DNA of 64,000 nt from Levilactobacillus brevis ATCC 14869 = DSM 20054 (GCF_001433855.1 NZ_AZCP01000001.1:561187-625186); one strand, 5' to 3'; positions 17,468 to 27,133 are shown, numbered from the stretch's first letter. Made by a program: numbers and translations. Notes: a model not told the origin generated them from the letters alone.

Positions 17468-18016
17468 TTATGGTGTGACCTGAAAGATCTCATCTAATAA
17501 TACATCATATTCGGCCACTGGCCACGTCGGCGTTGCTACCCATTGTGCTGGCAACGCTAAAGCGACCTTAGTCCCTGTCGTTTTCACCAAATAACGGTCA
17601 TAATAACCACCGCCGAATCCCAACCGTTCACCAGACGCTGCAAAGATTAGCCCGGGAACAATTAGTAAATCGAATGTAGCTGGGGCAATAATCTCCCCAT
17701 TCGTAGGCTCCTGCAAGCCAAAAGAACTGGTGGCAAAATTTGTTTGATTATCAACAACATGGAACGCCATCTGTCGATTAGGAAGCGTCGTGGGAACGGC
17801 TATCGTTTTTCCCTCGGCTTGTGCACGGGCAATAATAGGCGCCGTTGCTAATTCAAAATCACCACTAATGGTGGTGGCCACCGTTTTGGCCCGTTGCCAA
17901 GCTGACGATGACCATAATTGTTGGTGCAGGTCACGTGTAGCTTGTTGCCGCTGATCGGCAGGCATTGCCATCAACGCCCGAATCGTTTGTTGACGTAAGT
18001 GTTTTTTAGTGATCAT
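17468..18016 (-). CDS. 5-formyltetrahydrofolate cyclo-ligase
   Basis: ATP-dependent conversion of 5-formyl-THF to 5,10-methenyl-THF. At 182 residues it has the N-terminal KKHLRQQTIRALMAM, the FDLLIVPGLIFAASGERLGFGGGYYDRYL motif and a conserved C-terminal strand. It lies between rpmG and the rhomboid gene. Homologue of Bacillus yqgN. Confidence 0.94.
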   Translation of the reverse strand: MITKKHLRQQTIRALMAMPADQRQQATRDLHQQLWSSSAWQRAKTVATTISGDFELATAPIIARAQAEGKTIAVPTTLPNRQMAFHVVDNQTNFATSSFGLQEPTNGEIIAPATFDLLIVPGLIFAASGERLGFGGGYYDRYLVKTTGTKVALALPAQWVATPTWPVAEYDVLLDEIFQVTP

Positions 18017-18050
18017 GGGCCTACCCCCTCAATCCATAGAAAAATTCAAC

Positions 18051-18081
18051 AAAAAAAGGTGCGGACTCTCGCCCGTACCTT
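18051..18081 (-). terminator. Rho-independent terminator after rpmG
   Basis: On the minus strand AAGGTACGG pairs with CCGCACCTT across a short loop and is followed by seven T. It overlaps the rpmG stop codon. Confidence 0.8.
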
Positions 18082-18229
18082 ACTTAGTTTCACGATGCAA
18101 AGTTACTTTCCGATCACGCGGGCAGTATTTCTTAAATTCAACCCGGTCCGGGTTATTACGCCGGTTCTTGCTGGATAAGTAATTGCGTTCGTGGCATTCT
18201 GTACATTCTAAAGTGATGTGTACACGCAT
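18080..18229 (-). CDS. rpmG: 50S ribosomal protein L33
   Basis: A 49-residue L33: [41 protein letters not shown]. Cysteines 9, 12 and 36 are present but the fourth zinc ligand position reads aspartate (CPRD), so zinc binding may be weak or use another residue. Other L33 copies may exist elsewhere in the genome. The ATG is preceded by GGGAGGTTACCCACT. Confidence 0.93.
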   Translation of the reverse strand: MRVHITLECTECHERNYLSSKNRRNNPDRVEFKKYCPRDRKVTLHRETK

Positions 18230-18368
18230 AGTGGGTAACCTCCCAACTTGTTCATAATTACAGGCTAGAGCCCTTAACTCGTAATATATTACCATTAATC
18301 CTGGGCAATTACCAGTCATTATCCCAAATATGTTAAGGAAAAATACTTAACACGTGTTTTTAGCCACG

Positions 18369-18406
18369 AAAAAATCACGCTCTGCCCAATGGCTTCACGT
18401 GATTTT
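18369..18406 (-). terminator. Rho-independent terminator after the PBP gene
   Basis: AAAAATCACG pairs with CGTGATTTTTT around a 17-base loop. It lies directly after the PBP stop codon on the minus strand. Confidence 0.8.
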
Positions 18407-18416
18407 TAAGCTGCTT

Positions 18417-20531
18417 TTAGTTCGCAGCACTCGTATTAACTGCTGAGCCAGATGATGTCGCCTTGGTTGGGTTAGTCAACGTTGACGTTGATTGAACCGT
18501 CTTCCAGTAAGCTGCATAAATCTGTTTGGCCAACTTCATGTTGTTATCTTCATCGTTGGTACTCAAGTTTGGCATTGCTAAAGCGACCACGACCTGAGGG
18601 TCATTAGATGGCGCGTAAGAGGCTAAGCTCAACGTAACGGTTGAATGCCCTTTATAATACGTTTCGGCCGTCCCCGTCTTAGCAGAAATTCCTGGTGAGA
18701 TGGAAGCTAATTCCGCCCCAGTCTTATACGTGTTGGTTCCGTGAACCACATCATACAGACCTTCAGTCACCAGTTTCTTCTGCGCAGCCGTCATATCAAT
18801 CCGGTTCAAGACCTTAGGGGTGACCGTTGACTTAACGGCGCCCAGCGTTCCATCGGATTTGGTCCCGCGGATTGACTGAACCACGTGTGGCGCAATCCGT
18901 GTGCCACCATTGGCAACGGTTGACATGTATTGGGCGATCTGCAATGTCGTATAAGCATCGTAGTTCCCAAAGGATAGATCCAATGCGTTCCCAATATGCG
19001 AGAAGGCACTTGATCCTTTCAGCCCAGTACTTTCGCCTGGCAAATCAATCCCGGTATTGACACCTAAGCCAAATTGGTTAAAGTAGCCCCGTTCCTTATC
19101 AAAAATGCTGGTATTCATGGTCAAGGCTGCACCAGGAACATAATTAAACTTGGCTTCCTTCATGGCTAATTGCATCATATAGGAGTTAGAAGAAACTTCC
19201 AACGCCGTGGACGCATTTAACCCAATGCTGGCACTACCAGATTTGTTAAACCACGAAGCTTTCTTCACACCACCAACATTGATAACTTTATCAGTCAACG
19301 TATTATTGCTTGGCGTGATCACACCGTCCATTAGGGCACCCGAAACCATCGCGCCCTTCACAACAGACCCCATTACAATATCACTATTGATGGTTCCTAG
19401 AGCATTCGTTGTGATCTTACCAGTCGATGGATTACGGTCAACTCCGGCCATCCCAACAATCCCACCAGTGTTAGGATTCATTACAATGGCATAGGTCCCC
19501 GTTGAGTAACCACCGGCACCGGACTCTGCTGAATGAACCAATGACTGTAGCTTCTTTTGGAAGGTCGAGTTGATAGTCAACTGGAGATTGTCGCCCTTTT
19601 GCCCACCATACTTCTTCGCTTCTTTGGTAATCGTGGAACCAGAAACCTCGACTTGCTTTTCAGCCTTGGTTCCCCGTAAGACAGATTCATACTCTTGTTC
19701 CAAGTAGGATTGTCCCACACTGTCATTTCGCGAATACCCTTGAGCCAGCAGTTCATTAACCCGATCACTCGGTAAACCAGTCTTCTCGGATGAAACCGTC
19801 CCAATAATGGACTTAATTGAAGACCCGTTCGGATAATCCCGTGACCAACTAGTCCCAACTTTAACACCCGGCATTTCTGAAAGATGTTCACCGATTTCGG
19901 CAATTTCTTTGTTGGAAACCCCGGAATCTTTAATGTAGGTCGTCGATAACGAGTATGCGCCACTCATCTTAGCAAAAATCTCTGCCGCATTCTTTTGCGT
20001 TTTAGTTAATTTGAAAGATGAGTCATTTTCCAAATAGCTTAACGCCTTGTTGTACTTTTGGGTCGTCGACATCCCGCTGGTCCCACTCAACTTGTTCTCA
20101 ACGGCTTTCAACCGTTTAGGGTCCGTTAAGTAGTAATCAATTGCCTGACGCGGCGTCAATGAGCTCGTCGAGACCGTCAAATACTTTCCTAACCGATTGG
20201 CAATTTTATACATATCCGTAGATAGCACACTAACGCCCTTCGTGTAGGAAATGGCTTGGTGTGATTTATTACCAACCAGCACCTTACCATTTGAATCATA
20301 AACCATCCCCCGTTGAACGTTGGTGGTTTCAATCGTGGTATCAGTCGAATTGACCTCTGCCTTCAATTGTGACCCATAAATTATTTGCAAATACGCCAAT
20401 TGACCAATTAACGCCGCAAACAACAGGGCAACAATAATGAAAAGAAAGTTCAACCGAAAGGGAATCAGTGACTTACTCGGGCCACTAGATCGCTGGTTTC
20501 GGTTACTAACGCGATTATAAAAATTCTTCAC
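18417..20531 (-). CDS. Class B penicillin-binding protein (elongation type, PBP2-like)
   Basis: A 704-residue transpeptidase that crosslinks peptidoglycan outside the cell. One N-terminal membrane anchor (about residues 27-50) is followed by the pedestal domain with RGMVYDSNGKVLV and the insert typical of Gram-positive elongation PBPs. The catalytic motifs are Ser389-Val-Val-Lys392, Ser447-Ser-Asn449 and Lys618-Thr-Gly620. There are no PASTA domains, so it is not the divisome PBP2x type. The C-terminus is Thr/Ser-rich. It lies upstream of rpmG, but both have their own terminators. Confidence 0.93.
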   Translation of the reverse strand: MKNFYNRVSNRNQRSSGPSKSLIPFRLNFLFIIVALLFAALIGQLAYLQIIYGSQLKAEVNSTDTTIETTNVQRGMVYDSNGKVLVGNKSHQAISYTKGVSVLSTDMYKIANRLGKYLTVSTSSLTPRQAIDYYLTDPKRLKAVENKLSGTSGMSTTQKYNKALSYLENDSSFKLTKTQKNAAEIFAKMSGAYSLSTTYIKDSGVSNKEIAEIGEHLSEMPGVKVGTSWSRDYPNGSSIKSIIGTVSSEKTGLPSDRVNELLAQGYSRNDSVGQSYLEQEYESVLRGTKAEKQVEVSGSTITKEAKKYGGQKGDNLQLTINSTFQKKLQSLVHSAESGAGGYSTGTYAIVMNPNTGGIVGMAGVDRNPSTGKITTNALGTINSDIVMGSVVKGAMVSGALMDGVITPSNNTLTDKVINVGGVKKASWFNKSGSASIGLNASTALEVSSNSYMMQLAMKEAKFNYVPGAALTMNTSIFDKERGYFNQFGLGVNTGIDLPGESTGLKGSSAFSHIGNALDLSFGNYDAYTTLQIAQYMSTVANGGTRIAPHVVQSIRGTKSDGTLGAVKSTVTPKVLNRIDMTAAQKKLVTEGLYDVVHGTNTYKTGAELASISPGISAKTGTAETYYKGHSTVTLSLASYAPSNDPQVVVALAMPNLSTNDEDNNMKLAKQIYAAYWKTVQSTSTLTNPTKATSSGSAVNTSAAN

Positions 20532-20737
20532 AACAGCTCTGCTCCTTATTATACAGCTACTATTTTACCAAACTTCGCCGTCGGTCACTATCCCGCTACC
20601 GAAATTTAATCATTCTATGCTATTCTAGAGACCTAATTCGTGAACGTCAACTGGTATTTTAACCTTTTAATGATTGCTTAAAGTCCCGTTAAATCAACAT
20701 TTACCAAATTATATATTTTAAGTACCGTCAAGCACAC

Positions 20738-20772
20738 TAAAACACGGATCAGAGATTTCCCTCTCATCCGTG
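20738..20772 (-). terminator. Rho-independent terminator after the DUF378 gene
   Basis: CACGGATGAGAG pairs with CTCTGATCCGTG on the minus strand, followed by TTTTAG. The remaining 200 bases up to the PBP start are A/T-rich, with no gene seen. Confidence 0.8.
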
Positions 20773-20797
20773 AGATACCTCGGCAACAAGCGATCAA

Positions 20798-21007
20798 CTA
20801 AGCCGTTTTCCGGTGGGTAATCAGCCCCAAAAACCGTAAACAGTATACTGCGCTGATTCCCACTAAGATATACACAATTCTTGAAATCAGTGCCGCTTGA
20901 CCGCCAAACAAGGCCGCAACTAAATCAAAATTAAATGCGCCAACCAACAACCAATTCAATCCACCAATGACTAATACAATGAGAGCTACGATGTCCAAAG
21001 TTTTCAT
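20798..21007 (-). CDS. DUF378 family membrane protein
   Basis: A 69-residue protein with two membrane helices: TLDIVALIVLVIGGLNWLLVGAFNFDLVAALFGG, then ISRIVYILVGISAVYCLRFLGL. The GGLNWLLVG signature identifies DUF378. The start is the ATG reading MKTLDIV after AAGGAGTGAACGAC. Function is unknown. An inverted repeat lies upstream. Confidence 0.9.
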   Translation of the reverse strand: MKTLDIVALIVLVIGGLNWLLVGAFNFDLVAALFGGQAALISRIVYILVGISAVYCLRFLGLITHRKTA

Positions 21008-21066
21008 GTCGTTCACTCCTTAATTAGCTTAATTTATGGTGCATCTGAATAGTAACAAAGTTCGGA

Positions 21067-21085
21067 CAGTTATCCCAATTAACTG
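21067..21085. repeat. Inverted repeat CAGTTA-N7-TAACTG upstream of DUF378 gene
   Basis: A perfect six-base palindrome with a seven-base centre, about 60 bases before the DUF378 start. The roughly 300 bases between this gene and the divergent YfhO gene hold no other clear signal; I found no strong promoter for either. Confidence 0.4.
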
Positions 21086-21310
21086 CCTATAGTAAAATCG
21101 TCATCGTCAGATTATCTCGAAATTTTTACCAGTTTTAACCGCATCTTCAGAATAAATCTGATAAGATTATAGCTGAACGGTCGTCCGCAACTGTTCCTAT
21201 CGATTCTTGCGGGGAAAAGATACACTTGGCTGATCGGTAATCCGTGCCGTCCCCCCAATGAACAATTCGATGATCTATGCTTAAAATTAAAAAAATTGAG
21301 GTGGCTTTCT

Positions 21311-23941
21311 TTGCAAGTACGAAAACGACGCTGGGCGCTTTCCCGACGTCAACTCACCCTCTGGGGGGCCTTTTTAGTACCCTTCATTTTGATGACCGGT
21401 TATTTTATCTATCGTCAAATGGCGCCATTTGGCACCAGTAGCTTGTTAACTGTCGACTTAGGGCAACAATATATCGACTTTTTTGCCTATCTACGCCGGG
21501 CAATCCTCCATGATCCTAGTAGCATTTTTTACTCTTTCTCTAATGGCATTGGCGGCGAAATGTTAGGTACTTGGTCTTACTATCTTTTAAGTCCCTTAAA
21601 TTGGTTGTTATTGCTATGCCCCGGAACCAGCTTAACCACGGGCGTCTTCCTTCTGACTGTCTTCAAATATGGCTTGGCCGGTTTGAGCTTTGCTTGGTTA
21701 CTGGAGAAAACAACCCAACAACGCGGGTTTAAAGCCATTATGTTTGCAACAGCTTACGCCTTAATGGGGTGGTCAGTTGCCAACCAGCTTAACGTTATGT
21801 GGCTGGATGCCGCCTATCTATTACCCTTGATCTTCTATGGCTTATATCAGCTCATGCACACCGGAAAATGGCGCACTTACGTCATCTGGCTAACGCTCAT
21901 GTTAGTCGTTAATTACTACATGGCTTACATGATCTGTTTGTTCATGGTTCTAGCCTTTTGTTGGTTAGCCGTTGACCGCTTCTCCACTTGGCGTCATTTC
22001 GGGAGGCAAGCTGGTAAGTTTGTCCTTGCATCAGCAATTAGTGGCTTGTTATCTGCCTTTATTTTACTGCCAACCTGGTGGTCACTGTCACAGAGTAAGG
22101 CCCAATATACCGTCACCACCTTCAAATGGCATTTTGATTTCTTTCCACCTAAGATGCTCGCCAAATTTTTCTTGGGCGCCTTTAACTTTGATCAAATGCC
22201 CGATGGCACAGCTAACTTATTTATTGGTGCCATCGCCCTATTAGGCAGCCTCTTTTACTTCAGTGATCGGCGAATCAAACTTCGTAGTCGGATTGCTTCC
22301 GGCGTTTTAACAGCCTTCTTAGCACTATCACTTTGCTTTCAACCACTAGATTTACTCTGGCATGCCGGCCAATTTCCGGTTTGGTATCCTTATCGTTTCT
22401 CCTTTATTGTTAGTTTCTGGTTAATTTGGCTCGCGGCACAAACCTTGACCGCCGATTTTCAACCAGGATGGTTAGCCATCGGCTTAGTGACCCTCATCGT
22501 TATTGCCGGTAGTGCTTACGTGGGGATTAACTTAGCCAAGTTCAAGTTCTTGACGTTAAATCAATTACTGCTAGGGTTACTGTTCGTCATCCTCGCCCTT
22601 GCCCTAATTACCCTGCCAATCAAACATCATTGGATCTATCCCCTAACCTTCTTAGTTATCGGGGTGACTGAGGTGGCAGCTAACGCATTCATCTCTTTGA
22701 ACAATATTAGTTACGTGTCTCAAAGTGAATACGGTAACTACACGAATGAACTTCAACGACTCGTTAATCGCGTACAGAAGCGCGATCATGGTTTCTATCG
22801 CATCGGTAAAACCTTCTTGCGCACCAAAGGAGATGCTTTCCAAACTGGTTACAATGGTGGTGGCGTCTTTTCATCCGTATTGCCCAAAGCAGTTCCCACT
22901 TTCTTTGGCAATATTGGTAATCCTGACGGTGACGGCTTTGTTGAGTACAGTAACGGCACACTAGTTACTGATTCCTTGCTCAACATGAAATATTATTTCC
23001 AGCAGAACCAATTAGCAGGCGCACTCAGCGGTACCAGTATCTTACCGGCTTCATCTAATAAGGCAGATCTCGCCGATTACCAAAAAATTAGCAGTGACCA
23101 CTGGGCAACAACCTACAAAAACCAGTATGCCCTTCCTATGGGCTATGCAGCCAATCAGCAAATTCTGACTCTAAAAAATAAAACCGCTGATCCAACACAG
23201 TATCAGGCTAACTGGCTAGCCGCTTTAACCGGCAATTCCCAAGACAAGCAGTTATATACCGCTGAGAATTTTGATCAAGTCACCTTCCAAAATATTAATC
23301 AGCAGACTAAAATAACGGGCGCCGTCTTGCAGAAGAAAAACTTACTAAAGCCCGGCAAGATTACCTTGACCTTCACGCCGACCACCAATGATGCCTACTA
23401 CTTCACTTTCGGATCAACTGTAAATCCAGACAACGCGACCTTTATCTTGAATGGCAAGACACTCAACCAATACAAGACTTACCGAAATACCATTTTGGTT
23501 AGTGCCGCAGACCACGCCAAGGGACACCAACAAAAGTTAACCATTCAACTTAGTAAAGGCTCCCTATGGTTGGATAACTTCACGCTGTATCGTTTAAACA
23601 CCCCCCGTTTCCAGGCTGCAATCAATCAACTGAAGACGCAGCCTTGGCATTTGACGACGCATACTAGTCGTTACTTCAAGGGCACGATTACCAGTAAACA
23701 CGCTGGGCAGGTCCTGAACACGTCTATTCCATATTCCCAGGGGTGGCATGCCACAGTCAACGGTCATGCCGTCAAGACTTATAAAACGATTGGCATGTTT
23801 ACCGCGGTCAAATTACCCAAGGGTAACAGTACCGTCACGCTCGCCTATTGGCCGCCTCTGCTTAATGTAGGACTGCTAATTAGCGGTGGAACGTTCATTA
23901 TTCTTCTCGGCGGTTGGTGGTTCTCTCGCCGCCACCAATAA
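21311..23941 (+). CDS. YfhO-family multi-pass membrane protein (putative GT-C glycosyltransferase)
   Basis: An 876-residue integral membrane protein with about twelve helices in the first 450 residues and one at the C-terminus. The long outside domain ends with the family's carbohydrate-binding-like module (YSQGWHATVNGHAVKTYKTIGMFTAVKLPKG). The N-terminal loop has the acidic LLTVDLGQQYIDFF motif expected at a GT-C active site. Bacillus YfhO is needed for glycosylating lipoteichoic acid together with CsbB and GtcA; no such partners are nearby. The start is a TTG after GAGGTGGCTTTC; an in-frame TTG five codons earlier has a poorer site. Substrate unknown. Confidence 0.88.
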   Translation: MQVRKRRWALSRRQLTLWGAFLVPFILMTGYFIYRQMAPFGTSSLLTVDLGQQYIDFFAYLRRAILHDPSSIFYSFSNGIGGEMLGTWSYYLLSPLNWLLLLCPGTSLTTGVFLLTVFKYGLAGLSFAWLLEKTTQQRGFKAIMFATAYALMGWSVANQLNVMWLDAAYLLPLIFYGLYQLMHTGKWRTYVIWLTLMLVVNYYMAYMICLFMVLAFCWLAVDRFSTWRHFGRQAGKFVLASAISGLLSAFILLPTWWSLSQSKAQYTVTTFKWHFDFFPPKMLAKFFLGAFNFDQMPDGTANLFIGAIALLGSLFYFSDRRIKLRSRIASGVLTAFLALSLCFQPLDLLWHAGQFPVWYPYRFSFIVSFWLIWLAAQTLTADFQPGWLAIGLVTLIVIAGSAYVGINLAKFKFLTLNQLLLGLLFVILALALITLPIKHHWIYPLTFLVIGVTEVAANAFISLNNISYVSQSEYGNYTNELQRLVNRVQKRDHGFYRIGKTFLRTKGDAFQTGYNGGGVFSSVLPKAVPTFFGNIGNPDGDGFVEYSNGTLVTDSLLNMKYYFQQNQLAGALSGTSILPASSNKADLADYQKISSDHWATTYKNQYALPMGYAANQQILTLKNKTADPTQYQANWLAALTGNSQDKQLYTAENFDQVTFQNINQQTKITGAVLQKKNLLKPGKITLTFTPTTNDAYYFTFGSTVNPDNATFILNGKTLNQYKTYRNTILVSAADHAKGHQQKLTIQLSKGSLWLDNFTLYRLNTPRFQAAINQLKTQPWHLTTHTSRYFKGTITSKHAGQVLNTSIPYSQGWHATVNGHAVKTYKTIGMFTAVKLPKGNSTVTLAYWPPLLNVGLLISGGTFIILLGGWWFSRRHQ

Positions 23942-23954
23942 TTTAGTCCATTAT

Positions 23955-23992
23955 AAAAACGCATGACCGCAAAAACGGGTCATGCGTTTTTT
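23955..23992. terminator. Bidirectional terminator between YfhO and HesB-like genes
   Basis: AAAAACGCATGACC pairs with GGTCATGCGTTTTTT around CGCAAAAAC. It serves both converging genes. Confidence 0.9.
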
Positions 23993-23993
23993 A

Positions 23994-24302
23994 CTAGTGA
24001 TCTAATTCCCCATTTTCCGCATACCGATAAACGGGGCCATCCGTTTGTGCATCGTAATCGACCGTCAGATCATAACCAACAAAGAACCATTGGTCACCTT
24101 CCGTAATGTAGTAGGTTACGTCGTCCTTTTTTTCTGCAACGATTGGATGGCGGGGGTGATCATCCGGGGTCATTCCCAGAGAAAACCCTTGATGGACCGG
24201 CGTTTTTCCGTAAACTTTACCGAAAAAACGAATGCCGCGGCCGGTCATTCCCATATCCTCACGAAACCACTTACTTGCTGCATCAGTCACCGTAATTTTC
24301 AT
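23994..24302 (-). CDS. HesB/IscA-like protein lacking cysteines (YneR type)
   Basis: A 102-residue protein with the HesB-like fold: MKITVTDAASKWFREDMGM, GIRFFGKVYGKTPVHQGFSLGMTPDD, and VTYYITEGDQWFFVGYDLTVDYD. Iron-sulfur carriers of the IscA family use three conserved cysteines; this protein has none, so it probably does not carry a cluster. It fits the YneR subgroup of lactobacilli, whose function is unknown. The ATG follows AGAGGAGTCCTATCAAT. Confidence 0.85.
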   Translation of the reverse strand: MKITVTDAASKWFREDMGMTGRGIRFFGKVYGKTPVHQGFSLGMTPDDHPRHPIVAEKKDDVTYYITEGDQWFFVGYDLTVDYDAQTDGPVYRYAENGELDH

Positions 24303-24350
24303 ATTGATAGGACTCCTCTTTAGCAAACTATGAATCCGGTTTCAACCTTA

Positions 24351-24380
24351 TTTATACCACTTTTCCCGGGTATCTGGCAA
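24351..24380 (-). promoter_or_regulatory. Likely promoter of the HesB-like gene
   Basis: TTGCCA and TATAAA with an 18-base spacer on the minus strand, 49 bases above the start codon. The next 190 bases up to the greA terminator show nothing else. Confidence 0.6.
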
Positions 24381-24567
24381 GCAGCTTTTCACAAACTCTT
24401 GTCGTACTTTTATTATGCCTGATTTCATTCTAGTTAGCGACCTATTTGCTCAGCTGACCGCAACACCATTGATAAGTTACCGCCAACTAACCAGCAAGAA
24501 GGCCCTTAATTCAACCAATTGTATCTAGCAAATAACGATTCTTTCGCGGTTGCATACATCAAAGGTA

Positions 24568-24606
24568 TAAAAAAAGATTCAGCCCCTTTAACTAGGGCTG
24601 AATCTC
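24568..24606 (-). terminator. Rho-independent terminator after greA
   Basis: AGATTCAGCCCTAG pairs with GGGGCTGAATCT and is followed by seven T on the minus strand. Confidence 0.9.
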
Positions 24607-24616
24607 TTAAATGCTT

Positions 24617-25090
24617 TTAGTCGACCGCAATCACTTTCACGGTCATGTCACCACCAGGTGTTGGGAAAGTCACTGTCTCACCCACACGGTGCCCTAATAA
24701 CCCCTTAGCAATTGGCGAATCGTTTGAAATCTTACCAGACATAGGATCTGCTTCAGCAGCCCCTACAATGGTATATTCTTCTGGTTCATCATCGTCTTCT
24801 TGGAATGTTACCTTTTTACCAACGGTGATTTCGTCTTTGTCCGTATCATCATTGTCAATAATCTGCGCGTATTGAAGCATTCGTTCTACCGTACTAATCC
24901 GCGTTTCTAACATACTCTGTTCATCTTTGGCTGATTCATATTCAGAGTTTTCTGATAAATCACCATATGATCGGGCAATCTTAATCCGATCGATCACCTT
25001 TGGGCGTTGCACCATTTTTAAATCTTCGAGTTCGGCTTCGAGCTTTTCCTTACCCTCTTCAGTCATTGGATACATTTTTTCTTGTGCCAC
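24617..25090 (-). CDS. greA: Transcription elongation factor GreA
   Basis: A 157-residue Gre factor that stimulates transcript cleavage by backtracked RNA polymerase. The N-terminal coiled coil ([42 protein letters not shown]) bears the tip acidic residues in the Asp-Leu-Ser-Glu-Asn-Ser-Glu-Tyr motif. The C-terminal FKBP-like domain ends [15 protein letters not shown] choose the second of two in-frame GTG codons because AAGGGG lies eight bases upstream and this gives the family length. A terminator separates it from udk. Confidence 0.97.
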   Translation of the reverse strand: MAQEKMYPMTEEGKEKLEAELEDLKMVQRPKVIDRIKIARSYGDLSENSEYESAKDEQSMLETRISTVERMLQYAQIIDNDDTDKDEITVGKKVTFQEDDDEPEEYTIVGAAEADPMSGKISNDSPIAKGLLGHRVGETVTFPTPGGDMTVKVIAVD

Positions 25091-25163
25091 ACTGGCCACC
25101 CCTTTTACTTATCTTTTTTATTTTTGAACGAAACGTTCCGTCCAACTTAACTTATCACTTGTA

Positions 25164-25196
25164 GAAAAGGTTAGCCACGCTGGGCTAACCTGTCTT
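25164..25196 (-). terminator. Rho-independent terminator after udk
   Basis: AGGTTAGCC pairs with GGCTAACCT around CAGCGT and is followed by TTTCT on the minus strand. greA is therefore probably transcribed partly on its own; a small GAACG/CGTTC inverted repeat lies in the gap. Confidence 0.75.
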
Positions 25197-25199
25197 ATT

Positions 25200-25874
25200 C
25201 TATATGCTTGTATCAGGATTGTCAAAAACTTCTTTATTACCGCTAGCTTCTAGAATTGCACGAATTTTTGTAACCAATAAGTCAATGGCAACTTGGTTCT
25301 CGCCACCCTCAGGAACGATTAAATCAGCGTAACGTTTGGTTGGCTCAACGAATTGGTGATAAGTTGGTTTAACTGTCGCCAAATATTGCTGAATAACTGA
25401 GTCCAGCGAGCGGCCCCGTTCATTCATATCCCGTTCGATTCGGCGAATAATCCGAATATCATCATCCGTATCAACAAATACCTTAATATCCATCAGGTCA
25501 CGTAGTCGCTCATCATCTAAGATTAAGATACCTTCCAAAATAATCACGTCACGGGGTTCCTGATGAATCGTCTTATCGCTTCGCGTTGACAACGTGTAAT
25601 CATAGACCGGCTTTTCAATTGGCTCATAGCGCAACAATTGCTTGAGCTGCTTAATCAACAGATCCGTATCAAAGGCCAATGGGTGGTCATAATTAACTGC
25701 GGCCCGTTCCGCCATTGTCATGTCTGATTGATCATTGTAGTAAGAATCCTGCTGTAAAATCATAATAGAGTGGCCAATTAATTGATTAAAAATGGCCCGA
25801 CTAACAGTCGTCTTACCACTACCAGACCCCCCAGTAACCCCAATAATGATCGGTCGTTTCTTCTCTGCCAACAC
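25200..25874 (-). CDS. udk: Uridine kinase
   Basis: Phosphorylates uridine and cytidine for pyrimidine salvage. The P-loop is [17 protein letters not shown]; the nucleoside-binding [25 protein letters not shown], and [10 protein letters not shown] motifs and the lid [15 protein letters not shown] are all present. 224 residues from a GTG (or the TTG next to it) after AAGGACGGCGACA. It lies 12 bases after mltG, so the two are co-transcribed. Confidence 0.96.
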   Translation of the reverse strand: MLAEKKRPIIIGVTGGSGSGKTTVSRAIFNQLIGHSIMILQQDSYYNDQSDMTMAERAAVNYDHPLAFDTDLLIKQLKQLLRYEPIEKPVYDYTLSTRSDKTIHQEPRDVIILEGILILDDERLRDLMDIKVFVDTDDDIRIIRRIERDMNERGRSLDSVIQQYLATVKPTYHQFVEPTKRYADLIVPEGGENQVAIDLLVTKIRAILEASGNKEVFDNPDTSI

Positions 25875-25886
25875 TGTCGCCGTCCT

Positions 25887-27023
25887 TTACTTATTATCAC
25901 TCGCAAGTGAACTTGTCTTTTCTTGATGCTGTGCGTAAGTCTTAGAGAAGTAAACCTTCCCCGTTTTGGTGTTCGCAATGAAGTAATAGTACCCTTTGCT
26001 CCGATCCGTTGGATGCAAGACCGCTTTAATTGACGAAACACTTGGGTTGTCAAATGGACCTGGCCCGTATCCTGTATGAATATACAAATTATATGGAGAC
26101 TTCACTTTTAAATCTTTATACGTTAACGTCTTTTTCGTTGTCTTTAACGCATACTGGACAGAAATATCAGATTGAATGGCCATCCCCGCTTTAATCCGGT
26201 TCAAGAACACACCCGCAATCTTATTCCGATCTGCTTGGGTAACCCCTTCGCGTTCCACTAATGAAGCCAACGTTAAGACTTCTTGAACTGAGCGCTTCTG
26301 TTTCTTAATTGTGGCATAGTTCCCTTGCAGGTTTTCATCCGTTTTAGCAACCATTTCTGTAATCAATTGCTTCAAGGTCATCTTTTTACCAGCCTGATAC
26401 GTCGCTGGTGCCAGGTAACCTTCCAACCGATACCGAACATTTTTCGCCTTTTTAGCGGAACCTAATAGTTGCGGATAGCGAGTTGCTAACTGATTGAAGA
26501 AAGCTTTATCCTTCATTAGGCTCAAGAATTCTGCCTTGGTGAAGTCCGTTTGAACTGGAATTGCTGTCGCAATCTGATCAATCGTTTCACCCTCACGCAC
26601 CAACACGTTGCCGGATGTACTTTGGATAGGTTCTGAAGAACCTCCCTTTTGTAATTGCATGGCAATTTGTTTTAGTGTCATTGATGGCTTTAACTGATAA
26701 TACCCGGCACGAAAATTAGTGTATTTATTGGACTTCACGTAATAGTTAAACACCATTCCGCTTTTAACTACTTTTTTATCCTGTAAGATTTGCCCAATTT
26801 TATTTGATGTTGCACCCATGGGAACGTGAACTTGCACCACTTGGTTATTGCTGCTGTCCATCGGCTTTAACGACGATTGGAAGTAGTGATAACCAATAAC
26901 GCCAATCGCCACCGCCAAAATAACCAGTAGACTAGCTACCCCAATAATGATCCGACGACCAAACGAGCGCTTTTTTCCCGAATCTTGTCGTGATGGAATA
27001 GGATCCTTACCATTATCCAACAT
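25887..27023 (-). CDS. mltG: Endolytic murein transglycosylase MltG
   Basis: A 378-residue single-pass membrane protein (helix about residues 26-48: IIIGVASLLVILAVAIGVIGY) with an outside YceG domain. The catalytic glutamate is in TLASLVEREGVT, and the LNRI and NLYIHTGYGPGPFDNPSVSSIKA motifs are conserved. A LysM-like segment (HVPMGATSNKIGQIL) follows the membrane helix. It cuts nascent glycan strands and sets their length. It is first in the mltG-udk unit. Confidence 0.95.
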   Translation of the reverse strand: MLDNGKDPIPSRQDSGKKRSFGRRIIIGVASLLVILAVAIGVIGYHYFQSSLKPMDSSNNQVVQVHVPMGATSNKIGQILQDKKVVKSGMVFNYYVKSNKYTNFRAGYYQLKPSMTLKQIAMQLQKGGSSEPIQSTSGNVLVREGETIDQIATAIPVQTDFTKAEFLSLMKDKAFFNQLATRYPQLLGSAKKAKNVRYRLEGYLAPATYQAGKKMTLKQLITEMVAKTDENLQGNYATIKKQKRSVQEVLTLASLVEREGVTQADRNKIAGVFLNRIKAGMAIQSDISVQYALKTTKKTLTYKDLKVKSPYNLYIHTGYGPGPFDNPSVSSIKAVLHPTDRSKGYYYFIANTKTGKVYFSKTYAQHQEKTSSLASDNK

Positions 27024-27054
27024 ATTTCCTCCGTTCTATGCCATAATCTTCTCT

Positions 27055-27083
27055 ATTATACAGAAATTTACAGTCCGCGGGAA
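27055..27083 (-). promoter_or_regulatory. Likely promoter of mltG-udk
   Basis: A perfect TATAAT with a weak -35 (TTCCCG) 17 bases away on the minus strand, 32 bases above the start codon. Confidence 0.55.
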
Positions 27084-27133
27084 TACGTAAACGTGACTTT
27101 GATGAAATTGTAATCTTTCACTTGCATGCCTCG

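Noticed and set aside
21086-21310. Promoter or leader RNA for the YfhO gene
   Set aside because: Several A/T-rich hexamers resemble -10 boxes but none pairs with a -35 at 16-18 bases, so no call was made.
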